Positions 7,347-17,300 of a DNA stretch of 31,780 nt are shown here, piece after piece. The notes under the pieces are model-generated. The model was not told the DNA's origin. It ran no database searches and worked only from the letters and a program-made list of their open reading frames with translations. Source of the DNA: RPQK01 sp041946865 (GTDB lineage Bacteria > Acidobacteriota > UBA6911 > RPQK01); NCBI GenBank assembly GCA_041946865.1, contig JBHGBF010000113.1, positions 1 through 31,780 of the forward strand. Reading direction: 5' to 3'. Numbering within the stretch: the stretch's first letter is position 1; every line of letters starts with the position of its first letter. The position numbers and the translations under genes are program-made.

Positions 7347-7631
7347 CTACCAGTCCCGGCGCTCGCGCGCGAGCGCCGCGTGTCCATCCGGGGTCAACTG
7401 GTAGAACCGCCGCCGGCGCTCGCCGGCCTTTTCGATCCAGCGGCCCTTGATCAACCCCCGTTCCTCCAGGCGGCACAGGGTCGGGTAGAGAGAAGGTATG
7501 GAATAGGTGAGGCGTCCGCCGGAGCGTGCTTCGATCAGCTTTCCAATCTCGTAGCCGTGCCGGGGCCGGTCTTCCAGAAGCGCCAGGATCAGCAATTCGG
7601 TGCTCCCCCGCTTCAAATCCGCGCTGAACAT
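7347..7631 (-). CDS. PadR-family transcriptional regulator, truncated by an in-frame TAG
   Basis: ATG at 7631 begins a 94-residue winged-helix repressor: KRGSTELLILALLEDRPRHG, YEIGKLIEARSGG, then SIPSLYPTLCRLEERGLI and GERRRRFYQLTPDG. These are diagnostic for PadR. In acidobacteria such regulators commonly control an adjacent ADOP permease. A TAG at 7347-7349 stops translation after ARERRDW. The same frame then continues DFIDVLTQIARLEHA to a TGA at 7299-7301 that overlaps the permease ATG, as in intact pairs, so the TAG looks like a recent nonsense mutation (or sequencing error) removing about 15 C-terminal residues. The DNA-binding part is whole. Its permease target is a stub, so the pair is probably decaying. 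Confidence 0.75.
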   Translation of the reverse strand: MFSADLKRGSTELLILALLEDRPRHGYEIGKLIEARSGGRLTYSIPSLYPTLCRLEERGLIKGRWIEKAGERRRRFYQLTPDGHAALARERRDW

Positions 7632-7646
7632 CGTTTTCTGTCTCCT

Positions 7647-7670
7647 GACAATATGTCGTCTGACCATATA
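7647..7670 (-). promoter_or_regulatory. Candidate PadR promoter/operator region
   Basis: Just upstream of padR lies an AT-rich island in otherwise GC-rich DNA, with GACA-ATA-TGTC (7647-7657) and the broader ATATG...CATAT symmetry through 7669. CAGGAG about ten bases before ATG 7631 would serve as ribosome binding site. PadR proteins often autoregulate at such sites. Assignment is by position and symmetry only. Confidence 0.3.
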
Positions 7671-7855
7671 TACGAAGACAGACAGGTTCGCCTTCCTCTC
7701 GGATGGTTGCCGGCGAAAGCGGGGGGAAGGAAGGGCGGCGCGGCGCCATTCACGCTCTTCGGTGACCCGCGCATTGCTGCCCGGCGGATCCGGCGCGAGC
7801 CGTGGCGGACGGGACGTATCGCTGTAGGAGATGAGATGGGGAGTTCGTGGTGGTG

Positions 7856-8992
7856 TCAGCCCCCGAGCTTGCGGCGCCGGCTCCGGCACTCTCGCCACCG
7901 GCATCTCCACCACTGGCGCGAAGTGACACGACGAACCGTCTCAGCAGGCAAGGCGCCGTATCCGCATACCCCGTTCTGAATCAGGCCGGTCATACCGCGG
8001 ATTCTGCCGACCGGCTGGAGAAAAAGCTCTTCCAAACAGGCATACGCAGGAAACCGGAGCGAAAGGCCCTTTCGCAAACGGTGGGTGAGCGGCGATGCCC
8101 GCCGTCGCCTCAGCGGGAAAGCCGGCAAGAGAAGTAATCCCCACTCGACAAAGTCCGCGTAGAGATGCCGAATTCCGGCGGCGGCGAAGGAATCTTCCAG
8201 TGACTCCCAGTCAGGGGCCGGCGCCTGCCTGGCCAGCAGCAGCGTATCCCAGAGGTCCCGCAACGAAGGACAAGCCCAGGCGTACCAGCGGTGTTGGAGC
8301 TGCCGGTGCACCATTCCCAGAGCCGCCTGCTGAGGCACGGCCGGCACCCGGGCCCTGAAAGGGAGTCCGGGAACCAGAGGGAGCTTTTGCCTGTCCGTCT
8401 CCTCCCCGGGATCCGGCAGGATGACCGTCCTCTGTGCCCGTATGTGCAACTCGAGGGGGATTTCGGATTGGGGTCGGATCAGGCGCGGCGCATGGTGGCG
8501 CCCCTTGGCCGTCAACTCCACATCCGATCCCCGTTCGTATCCTGCGCTTAGCAGTTTCGCAAAGGCGTGATCGATCTGCCCTTTCGGTACGAGGACATCG
8601 ATATCGTTCAGGAAACGGTCGCCTTCTCCTGGATAGATTCGGCGAACGAGGTTTCCTGCGCCCTTCAGCAGGATCGGCTCTATGCCGACCTTGTTCAGAG
8701 CCGTCGAGGCAAACGAAAGCTCGTTCAGAATTGCGCGGTTCCTGGCGGCGTTCAAGTCGTGGATCTCGCGCAGATACGTGACGAAATCTTCGGGCAAGGA
8801 GTGTGCGACACAGGAGTCTCTCAGGGCGGTGTAGAGAGCCGGGGTAACGAGGTGGGAATTCGCCAGAGAAGCCACCTTTTCCCAGGGAATCACCTGCTTC
8901 CGAATCTGCTCGTCCAGCAAGTCTGAAAGCGTGGGGTCATAGGGAAGGCAGAGAATTCGGCCGAGGAATTGGAGGAGCTTCAGGGCCTTCAT
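7856..8992 (-). CDS. NTase_5-type nucleotidyltransferase family protein
   Basis: The 378-residue product resembles the uncharacterised nucleotidyltransferase family found beside HprK-like kinases and PqqD proteins in peptide-tailoring loci. The active-site region is LLKGAGNLVRRIY then GDRFLNDIDVLVP (about 109-136), with the metal-binding D-x-D at 130-132. The N-terminal about 100 residues form a helical domain (HLVTPALYTALRD, NAARNRAILNEL). A substrate strand ELHIRAQ follows, then a helical region including SLRDLWDTLLL. The start ATG overlaps the kinase stop as ATGA, so the two are translationally coupled. Roughly the last 40 residues are Arg/Trp-rich and unlike the family, so the 3' end may be altered. 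The likely activity, transfer of a nucleotide to a peptide or small molecule, is inferred from the fold. Confidence 0.75.
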   Translation of the reverse strand: MKALKLLQFLGRILCLPYDPTLSDLLDEQIRKQVIPWEKVASLANSHLVTPALYTALRDSCVAHSLPEDFVTYLREIHDLNAARNRAILNELSFASTALNKVGIEPILLKGAGNLVRRIYPGEGDRFLNDIDVLVPKGQIDHAFAKLLSAGYERGSDVELTAKGRHHAPRLIRPQSEIPLELHIRAQRTVILPDPGEETDRQKLPLVPGLPFRARVPAVPQQAALGMVHRQLQHRWYAWACPSLRDLWDTLLLARQAPAPDWESLEDSFAAAGIRHLYADFVEWGLLLLPAFPLRRRRASPLTHRLRKGLSLRFPAYACLEELFLQPVGRIRGMTGLIQNGVCGYGALPAETVRRVTSRQWWRCRWRECRSRRRKLGG

Positions 8993-10233
8993 TCGAGCCC
9001 TCCGGCAGGCCGGGCGGCGCCACTGGCCGCCCTCCGCTCCCGACCCTGAACGGAGTGACCGATCGATGTCAGGAAAGAAAGCGCCTCGGCCGTGGACGAA
9101 TAAGTCAATGAGTAACAGGAGAGATCCGCCAGCCAGGCGATAATTCGATTCACTCGTTCTTCCTCCAGGTCCGGTACCTGGTACCCGGAGTTAACAATGG
9201 CTCTGAGGGCCGCCACGGGAGAGAGCCGCCGGCAGTGTCCCCCAACGCCGGGCACATACCGGGGGAACAAGACCTGAGCGGCCGCGATTCGCTCGCCGTT
9301 AGGGGCGACCCGGATCAGGTCCGGCAGAAGGTACCGAACCTGCCGGCCGTCGAAGCGGATATGAGTCGGCGCCAGATCGAATCCGGGGTAATCCTGCGCG
9401 ACAGTGGGCCAACTGCCCGCTTTGAGCCCCAGTCCCAACGGCATGGCGAGAACTCTGTCGCCGGATAGGTCCACGACTGCCGGTTCGTCGCTGACCAGGA
9501 TGTACCCGCGGGCAAGAAGAGCCGCGGCAAGCGTACTCTTACCGGAACCTGACCGGCCCACGATCAGGCTCGCCCGGCCGGCCCGCTCCAGGATTGAGCC
9601 GTGAATCGCGAGCAGATACGGCCGGGTCTGGTACGAGAAGCGACGAAGGCGATCATAGAACAGCGGGATGAGTTGCTCGGGCGAGAGCGGTCCCCCCTGC
9701 CGCGCGCCATTCAGGGTCAGCTGCCAGCCGCCCGCATTCTCCCGGATTGACGCCACGAGGTCGAGCCGCTCCCGGCCGGAGCACGCCAGGTGGGCGACGT
9801 ACGGCGTGATGCAGGCGCTCGAGAACGGTTCCGGGGCCTGAACCACGAGAATCGTGTCGAGCAGCTGGTAGCGAACGGGCGCCTTGGGCTCTGTGACGGG
9901 CCAGCGAGGACAGGGCAGTTCGGTGTGATAACGGCGCTGACAGCTCTCTCCCCCGGGTTCATCTCCGGCGAGGAGCCCACTCAGCTGCTCCACGAGCTCG
10001 CCAGGCCGGCCGGCCGCTTCGAGCCGGGCGCGGACTTCTCCGGGCATGTGGCCTTCGGCAATTCGCAGCAAGGCACGGGTCGCATTCCGGTCCAGGCCAT
10101 ACAGCTGCGCGCTTCTCTTGGAGAAAAGCACCGATTCGTCACCCAGGAGATAGAGCCTCAGCTCCTCGTTCAAAGGAAGCAGGACGGGTGCCCGTTCTTC
10201 CGACGGGCGGCGCACGCGGCTAAGTCGCCCCAT
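8989..10233 (-). CDS. PqqD-like domain fused to an HprK-type kinase
   Basis: The 414-residue protein joins two domains. Residues about 15-95 look like a PqqD/RRE peptide-chaperone domain (LYLLGDESVLFSKRSAQLYG, LDRNATRALLRIAEG). Residues about 200-390 are an HPr kinase/phosphorylase-like P-loop domain: IHGS at 210-213, Walker A GRSGSGKST at 226-234, then LARGYILVSDEPAVVDL, where the acidic pair matches the HprK Walker B position. HprK homologues of this kind phosphorylate the C-terminal serine of paeninodin-type lasso peptides, while PqqD domains bind leader peptides. A fusion would bind and phosphorylate one substrate. ATG 10233 overlaps the end of the 65-residue peptide gene by 14 bases, so that peptide is the obvious candidate. 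Substrate assignment is inference. Confidence 0.85.
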   Translation of the reverse strand: MGRLSRVRRPSEERAPVLLPLNEELRLYLLGDESVLFSKRSAQLYGLDRNATRALLRIAEGHMPGEVRARLEAAGRPGELVEQLSGLLAGDEPGGESCQRRYHTELPCPRWPVTEPKAPVRYQLLDTILVVQAPEPFSSACITPYVAHLACSGRERLDLVASIRENAGGWQLTLNGARQGGPLSPEQLIPLFYDRLRRFSYQTRPYLLAIHGSILERAGRASLIVGRSGSGKSTLAAALLARGYILVSDEPAVVDLSGDRVLAMPLGLGLKAGSWPTVAQDYPGFDLAPTHIRFDGRQVRYLLPDLIRVAPNGERIAAAQVLFPRYVPGVGGHCRRLSPVAALRAIVNSGYQVPDLEEERVNRIIAWLADLSCYSLTYSSTAEALSFLTSIGHSVQGRERRAASGAARPAGGLE

Positions 10234-10417
10234 CGGAACCTACACCTTGCGCCCTCGAGGTCCCAGGCGACAACAACAGAAACAGACCGACCGTGGCGGC
10301 TGCTGAGTACCGGCCAAATCGGTTGACAAAGTCCCGCCGAGCCTCATCGACTGTTTTACCGCCCTTTTCTGAAGGGGGCTTCGTGCTCTTGGTCGCTGTC
10401 GCTCTTTCGTGGTTCAT
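10220..10417 (-). CDS. 65-residue peptide with Tat-like leader, candidate substrate of the kinase
   Basis: ATG 10417 has an excellent AAGGAG six bases upstream, and the gene overlaps the kinase start, so it is real despite its size. The charged N-terminal half (residues 1-23, rich in Lys/Thr/Pro) leads to DEARRDFVNRFGRY (24-37), which contains a twin-arginine-like RRDFV. Next come a hydrophobic run TVGLFLLLS and SRAQG, a possible cleavage site. Only GVGSDGAT, with one Ser and a terminal Thr, follows. The layout suits a precursor peptide with a long leader and very short core, or a Tat signal anchoring a small tail. I recognise the RRxF-plus-hydrophobic pattern from other small proteins next to PqqD/HprK genes, but no function is established. 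Confidence 0.75.
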   Translation of the reverse strand: MNHERATATKSTKPPSEKGGKTVDEARRDFVNRFGRYSAAATVGLFLLLSPGTSRAQGVGSDGAT

Positions 10418-10454
10418 TCACGACTCCTTGTTCGAAAAGTAATCTCGCGCAGGA

Positions 10455-11369
10455 TTAGGGGGCGATAGTCCTCACGATCCGACGCCCCGAAGTGTCGTAG
10501 TACACATTCGTGAGGTTTCCCGGTATAAGGAGCGACACGCTCCGTCCTTCCCGCTTTATGTCGACGTTGTCCTTGCAGTAGAAGCGGATGACAATGCTGG
10601 TTCCCCCGGCCGGCCAGCCACTCCCGTCGGCGCGCGTGGCCGGGACGGTGAAGATCCAACTGTAGTTGAAACGCTGAGTCAGGGTCCCGTTGTACTCCCA
10701 GCGGCCGGCTTCGACCGAGTCCGGGCCTAGATTGCCGGATTGCGCAAACATGTTCGATGCTCCGAAACTGGCCCCGCAATCAGGTGTCGCGGTGCAGTCG
10801 AACATGACCAGATTGGATGTGTACCCCAAGTGGTAGCCCTCGAGCGACCAGGTGATGTAGATCGTCTCGCCCGGGCGCATGGTTTCCGGGACCGAGAGCT
10901 GAACAAGGACCGGAGGCATCCGCCTGCGCGCCTCGTCGGCGGTGGCCTCGTGATTGCCGAGGAACGCAGTGAGCTTCCGGGTCTCCGGATCATCGGAAGG
11001 GACCAGAAGGTTGGCCGCCTTAGTTCCCCTGCTGGTGGGGTGAAACTTCACCTGGACGGTACAGCTTCCTCCAGCCGCAGCCAGAGTCACGCCTGAGCAC
11101 GCATCGTTCGCGATGACAAACTGATCCGCATTGGGACCGTCCAGGCTCAACGCCCCCAGCGCCCGCGTCCGGCCGGCATTGAGGTTGGTCAGCTTGAACA
11201 CCTGCGGTCCGGAATGCGTGCCGAGCGTCGTAACAGGATACAGCTGAACGACCGGATCGATAGTCAAGTCAGCGTCTTGCGAGGACTGCGCCAGGGCCTC
11301 GCTCAGGGCCGAACAGACGTAAAGCATGACCAGCGTCAAAAGGACCGAGACAGGAGGTGAGTCTTTCAT
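10455..11369 (-). CDS. Secreted 304-residue protein: choice-of-anchor D domain plus C-terminal module of unknown function
   Basis: A signal peptide (VLLTLVMLYVCSALSEALAQ) targets this protein for export. Residues about 33-140 form an ASH/choice-of-anchor D immunoglobulin-like domain (DGPNADQFVIANDACSG, CTVQVKFHPTSRGTKAANL, DDPETRKLTAFLGNH). Residues about 141-304 are a separate module: DEARRRMPPVLVQLSVPE, YITWSLEGYHLGY, FDCTATPDCG, WEYNGTLTQRFNYSW, IVIRFYCKDNVD, LLIPGNL and YYDTSGRRIVR. The same two-domain arrangement ends the 3049-residue protein encoded immediately upstream, so the two are paralogous at the C-terminus. It lies 26 bases after the giant gene and 37 before the peptide gene, in the same operon. 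Function is unknown; surface attachment or substrate for the encoded kinase are possibilities. Confidence 0.85.
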   Translation of the reverse strand: MKDSPPVSVLLTLVMLYVCSALSEALAQSSQDADLTIDPVVQLYPVTTLGTHSGPQVFKLTNLNAGRTRALGALSLDGPNADQFVIANDACSGVTLAAAGGSCTVQVKFHPTSRGTKAANLLVPSDDPETRKLTAFLGNHEATADEARRRMPPVLVQLSVPETMRPGETIYITWSLEGYHLGYTSNLVMFDCTATPDCGASFGASNMFAQSGNLGPDSVEAGRWEYNGTLTQRFNYSWIFTVPATRADGSGWPAGGTSIVIRFYCKDNVDIKREGRSVSLLIPGNLTNVYYDTSGRRIVRTIAP

Positions 11370-11395
11370 GTGTCGTCATCCCTCGTTACGATGAA

Positions 11396-14300
11396 CTAAG
11401 GACTGTTCTTGACCACTTTGACAATCCGGCGGCCTTCATTGTCGTAGTAACGGCCCGACAGATTGCCTGGAATCAGCAGGGACAGGGCCTCCTTGCCGGC
11501 ATTCGCATCTCGTCGGCCTCGGGCGTAGAACCGGATCACGATGTCCCTGTCCGAGGCGACAGCCGGGGCGGTGAACTGGTAGCTGAAACTGAACTTTCTG
11601 GCTTGGACCCCGCTGTATCTCCACTGGCCCGGTTCCTGGGCGAGCGCGGCGATATTGCCCGATTCCTCGAAGTGGCTGCCGTAAGCGTCGCCACAACTCC
11701 CGTCCGTGATGCCGAAGCAATCGAAGAAAACGATGTTGGACTCGTAATCGTCATCGTAGCCGAGTAAGGACCATGTGAGCGTGTAAGTCTGACCCTCGGT
11801 CATCTCCTCGGGAACATCGAGGCTGAACAAGACGGGCGGCAGCCTCCGCCGGGCCTCTTCCGCCGCAGATTCATGGTTGTGCAGAAAGGCAGTCAGTATC
11901 GGTGTTTCGGCGTCATCTGAAGTGATCAGCAGGTTCGCCCCTTTGGAGCCGACACTCGTCGGACAGAAGCGGACCTCCACCGTGCAGGTCTGTCCCGCCG
12001 CCAAGCTGTGATTCGTGCAGTTGTCCACCTCCAGGCTGAACTGATCGGCGTCCGGGCCGCCCAGGCTGACGAGGTGCACGACTCGAGGGTCGGCCCCCGA
12101 GTTCTTCACGGTAAAGGTCACGGGTGAGCCGGCGGCGCAGTTGTCCAGTTCCTCGACTCCGAACAGGTGGCTGGACGGGCTGACGGTCAATTCCCTGTCT
12201 GCCTCGGAGTCGATCAGGACAGGGGCCGAGTCGCTATCCGTGTTGTTCTCAGGCCGGCTGTCGGCGACACCGGCGGGGACGGTGACCGAAGCGGTATTCT
12301 CAATTGTCCCCGAAGCGTCTTGGGCAACGGTGGAGGTGATAGAATAACGCGCCAGGCTTCCGGCCGGGAGGTTCACGGAATCGGCAAGGTTTCCGCTCCC
12401 GCCGGGGGCGCATACCGCGCCGCCTTGGCCGGCGCAGCTCCAGGAGACGCCCGTCAGCTCGGCCGGAAAGCTGTCGGTCACCACTGAGGCGCCGGCATGA
12501 CTCGGTCCGGGGTTGCTCACCTCGATCGTGTAGGTGATCGGCTGTCCCGGCCGCGCCGCGCCTGTTGACCGGAGGCTGAGGTTCAGATCAGCCCGGGGAG
12601 CGAGAGTCGTCGTGTCGGTGGCGGTCAGAACGCCGCCGCCGGAGTCTGCGAACCCGACCGGGACCGTCAGTGTGGCCGTATTGCTTAGTGTCCCCGCGGC
12701 CTCGGGGGAAATTCTCCCGACGACGGTAAAGGTCACGTCACCGCCCGCGGCGACGGTGACCGTTTCGTTTAAGTCGCCAACGCCGCTGCTGGGGCAGCTC
12801 GAGCCGCCCGAAGCTCTGCAACTCCAACTGATGTCCGAGAGGCTCGTCGGGAAAGTGTCGCTCACCCCGGCCCCGGCAGCGTCGCTCGGGCCGGTGTTGC
12901 TCGCGACGATGGTGTACGACACCGTCTCTCCGGGCGCGGCGCTTTCCCAGCCGTCATCCTTGGTAACGGCAAGGCTGCCTTCCGGCGCCACGGTGTCGCT
13001 GTCCGTTGCGCTGTTGTTCGAACTGTCGGGATCGACGCCCTCCGCAGCCTGAACAGTCGCGGTGTTGCTGATGATTCCGGCGGCTGAGGCCGCTACAGTA
13101 CACAGTGCTGTGTAAGTCGCTTTCCCGCCCACCGGGAGGTCGATCGTGTCCTGAATGTCGCCGCTGGCCGGCCCGCCGACGCAAGTCGCGCCCCCGGAAG
13201 GAGCGCACGTCCAGCGGGCAGAGAGCTGCGCCGGGAACCGGTCCGTGACCTGGACGCCCGTGACGGGGCTGGGGCCGAGGTTGGTCACCTCGATCGTGTA
13301 TGTGACCGTCTCGCCGGGGACCGCCGAGGCGACACCATCGTTCTTCGTGATCGCCAGATCGGCCACCGTGGGTATCTCGACCTGGTAATCCTCTACTTCC
13401 CCGTCGGCGGCGAGCCCGGTGGGATCAAGTCCCCCTCCGCTGGACAGGCGGAAGCGCGCGAAGGTGAGACCGGGGCCGGCGTCAGGTGGGACCGCAAAGC
13501 TTAGGTTGTTCTGCCCGGCTGTCAATGCCCGGTTGGCAAAGACCTGGTCGCCTGCCTGGCCCCAGCTTCCGTCGCTTCCGAAGTCGACCCAGGCCTCGAG
13601 CCGGGAGGCGGCCGAAGCCGTCACCGTCAGCGTCACGGTCCCGCCGGGAGTCAGCGCCGATGTGAATGCGACGCCGTCCTCGTCGGCCAGGCCGGCCGTC
13701 TCATCACCGTCGCCGGCGACGCCGGGCTGTCCGTTCACCTCCGCATCGACCAAGGCGCCCAGCGTCGGTCCGCCGGGGAGGAGCGCATGCCGGGCGCCGC
13801 CTCTCGCTTTGAGGGTCGGGTAATCCGGGTCCGCGGCGTCACCAAAGTCGACACCCCGTATGGCTACGGCGTAGTCCTCGACCTCGCCGTCGGCCGTCAC
13901 GCCCGTCACGCCAAGACCTCCCGGCGAAGAAAGACGGAAGCGCGCGTAGGTACTGTCCGTGACGCTGGCGCCGGAGGGAATCGTGAAGGTGAGAGCATTG
14001 GCGCCTGCCGCCAGCCCCACGCCGGCGAACACTTGCTCTCCCGCGTCCCACTGTCCGTCGGCGTTGAAATCCACCCAGGCGTCGAGCCGTCCGGCGGCGG
14101 AGGCCGTGACCGTAACCGCCGCTTCTTCACCGGTTACGAGAGCCGATGTGAAGCTCACCCCATCCTCATCGTCCTGACCGGTCGTGTCATCGCCGTCCGC
14201 ACCGGCGTTCGCCTGGCCGTCGGCTTCACCATCCAGCCGGGCGCCCAGAAAGAAGCCGGATGCGACCCCGTGCCGGGCGCCGTCTTCGCTTATCGAGACC

Positions 14301-17300
14301 GGGTAGGCCCAAGGCGGTCCCAGAAGCGCATCCGGGGCGTCGCCGAAGTCGAGAGCGCGCAAGCTGTCGGTGTCGGTGGCGACATCGTTGGCGGGATTGG
14401 GGTCTAGGCTGCTCTCCGGGCCTGTGATCGACGCCGTGTTGGTGATCGTCCCGGTCGCCGCGTTCGCGATCCGGCAGAGCGCCGTGTAGGTTACTGAGCC
14501 TCCCGCGGGGAGGTCGACCTCATCGATGAGGTCACCGTTGATCGGTCCGCTCGTATACGAGGTTCCGGGCGAACCGGCGCCGGTCCATGTGCAGCTCAGG
14601 GAGGCGGGGAAGAGGTCCGTGACCCGAGCTCCCGTGATCAGGCTTGGCCCGGCGGGGTTGCCGGCAACTATGGTGTAAGTCAAGGTCGTGCCGGGCGTGA
14701 TTTCTGTCTGGCCGTCGTCGACCGTGATCATGAGATCTCCCGATGTGGGAACGGTGTCCACATCGGTGGCGCTATTGTTGGCGAGGTCGGGGTCATGGTA
14801 ACCGGCCCCGGTTGTGACGGTGGCGGTGTTGACGAGAGTGCCGGTCGTCGCCGCGACGGCGCCGGTCACGGTGTAGGTGAGCGTGCCGCCGGCGGAAATG
14901 TCGGCGGTGTCGGCGATGTCGCCCGTGCCGCTTGCCGTGCAGTCGCCGCCCGACGCGACGCAGGTCCAGCTCACGTCGGTCAGGCCGGCCGGAAAGGTGT
15001 CGGTGACGGTCGAATCCACGGCGGCGGAGGGACCGTGGTTGGTCACCAGGATCGTGTAAGTCACGCTCGAGCCCGGCGCTACCAGGGTGACCCCGTCGGT
15101 CTTAGTGATCGACAGGTCGGCCTCGGGGCCCACCGTGTCGGTGTCGGTGGAAGAGTTGTTTGTGAGAGTACCGTCGGGTGTCGCCGGTGGCGCGTTGACG
15201 GAGGCCGTGGCTGTGACCGCCTGCAAGGTCGCGGGGCTCAGGGTGGCCGTAACGAGGTAGGTCAGACTGCCGTCGGCAAGAATACTCACGGTGTCGAGGA
15301 TGTTCCCGGTCCCGGTCACCGTACAAGAAGATCCGGCCGAGGCGGCGCACGTCCACTGCGGCGTTCCCAACTCGACCGGAAAGCCGGCGGTGACCAGCGC
15401 CCCAGAGGCGTCCTCAGGGCCGGCGTTGGTAACCGTGATTGTATAAGTGACCTCCTCTCCCGGCGCCAGATTGTCGCGGCCGTTGGTGATTGACGCGGCG
15501 AGGTCAACCGTGGGCGTGACGAGGAACAGCGCGCCCACCCAGACCGAGCCCGCAGCCGGCATGGTCACGGTGCACCCGCCAGACCCCGGGCAGGTCCCAG
15601 GCTGGGCGCTCATCCAGCCGGCGAAGGTCGAGCCTGAGTCCGCCTGAGCCGCGAGGGTGACTTCCTCCCCTGGTTCCAGGCTTCTCATGCAGTCGCCCCC
15701 GCAGTCGATGGCGTCGGCCGGGTCGGTGCTCGTGACCCGGCCGCTCCCAGTCCCGCTCTTGAACACGGCCAGCACCGGTTTGGTCTGGACTTCGTAAGCC
15801 CCCATGTCGACGATCGGTGGTGTCCCGGCGCCGCTGTCGGCGGGCGGCGCGTCGACGAAGCGCGGCAGCCCGTCGCGGTCGGCCGGAATGATCTCGGTTC
15901 GATCGCCGTCGGCGTCGAGGTCGGCGGCGTCGGCGGCTGCGTGAACGTTGTCGCCGGCGTCGATGGCCGGCGACGTGGCCTGCAGGTGAACATCGCCGGG
16001 GACGAAGGCAGGGTCGAGGTCGAGGTTGCCACCGCCGTCGACGAGGTTGGTCCAGAAGTCCGGCGCCGATGAGCCGGCCACGTCCGAGTAGCGGATGGTG
16101 GTCTGCCTCCAGCCTTGTATATAAACCTCCGCGCCGTCGTCAGCGGTGTTGCCCCAGAAGAGAGAGTTCGAGATATCAAAGGCAGCGGAAGGAATGTCAG
16201 CAACGGCGCCGCCGGCGTGCGAGGAGTTGCCGGTAAAGGTGCAGTTGGCCACCCCGACGGTGGCGCTGGAGGCGTTGAGGCCGCCTCCGCCCAGGCCTGC
16301 GGCGTTGCCTCTAAACACCGAGCCGGAAATCACAGGCGAACTGTGGTCGGCAAAAAGGCCGCCGCCGTATTCGAGCGCCGAGTTGCCGCTGAAGGTGCAG
16401 TTGACGATGTGAGGCGAGCTGCCCGCGAGAACCGCGATTCCCCCGCCGTCTCGCGCGGCGTTGCCGGTGAACGTGCAGTTGGCGACTACCGGCGAGGCGT
16501 CCTCGATCACCATGCCGCCGCCTTGCTTGTCCGCGTTGGCCGCGCCGGAAATCGTGAAGCCGTCGACGATCGTGGTCGTGCCGTCGGTCGCCTGGCCCTC
16601 GATACCGATGATCTGGCGGCTCGACAAGCCGCCACCCAGCATGCCCGAGAGCACGGTCGGATAAGCGGAAGTCGAACGCTCGGCCTCGGAGCCGCCGGCC
16701 GGCGGGAAGCCGCCGATGAGCGCCACGCCGCGGTGCAGCTCGAAGCGAGCGCCGACGCTGCCGGTGTGGACGCCGCTCGCCCGGTCGTAGTCGGCCAGGT
16801 AGGTACCGGCCGCTACATGGATGGTGTTGCCGCCCCAGGCCGCCGCCAGGCCGTCGACCAGCTCGTTAAAAGCGCCGGCCCAAGAGTTGCCGTCGCCCCC
16901 GGCGGGGGCCCCGGCGCGAACGTAGATGATCCCGGTCTCGTCATGCCCGGTGATGGTCACCTGCTCGTGAACTTGCGCCGAGCCGCCGTCATCGTCGACC
17001 AGGGTGTAGTTGAAGACGTCAATCCTCGTTTCGCCGTCTCCCAGGTCCTGGAGCGAACAGTCGCGGGCTGTCGGGTCATACGTGAAGGAGCCGTCTTCGT
17101 AGATCGTGATCCGGGCGCCCAGCCGGCTCAGGGTGTCTGAGGCGGCCGCATCCACGCGCAGGTCGTCGACTCCGTGATCGGCGTCGTCGGCCAGCACGCC
17201 TGGGGCGGTCACTGCCAACACAACGTCCTCGTCGGCGGCGTGGTTGTGGCTGTGGTAGGACCAGGGGTTGAGGTTGTGGACGGTGATCTCGGCGGTCGCC

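Noticed and set aside
8989..10417. Lasso-peptide biosynthesis cluster
   Set aside because: Kinase and nucleotidyltransferase fit, but no cyclase (asparagine-synthetase-like) or transglutaminase-like protease gene is present, and the peptide lacks a ring-forming core.
14795..17140. Long plus-strand open frames (232 and 341 residues) opposite the giant gene, with others at 13787-14407 and 18836-19564
   Set aside because: They are Gly/Arg/Val-rich antisense readings of repetitive high-GC coding sequence, with no family resemblance, no signal and no ribosome binding sites; the minus-strand frame carries recognisable domains throughout.
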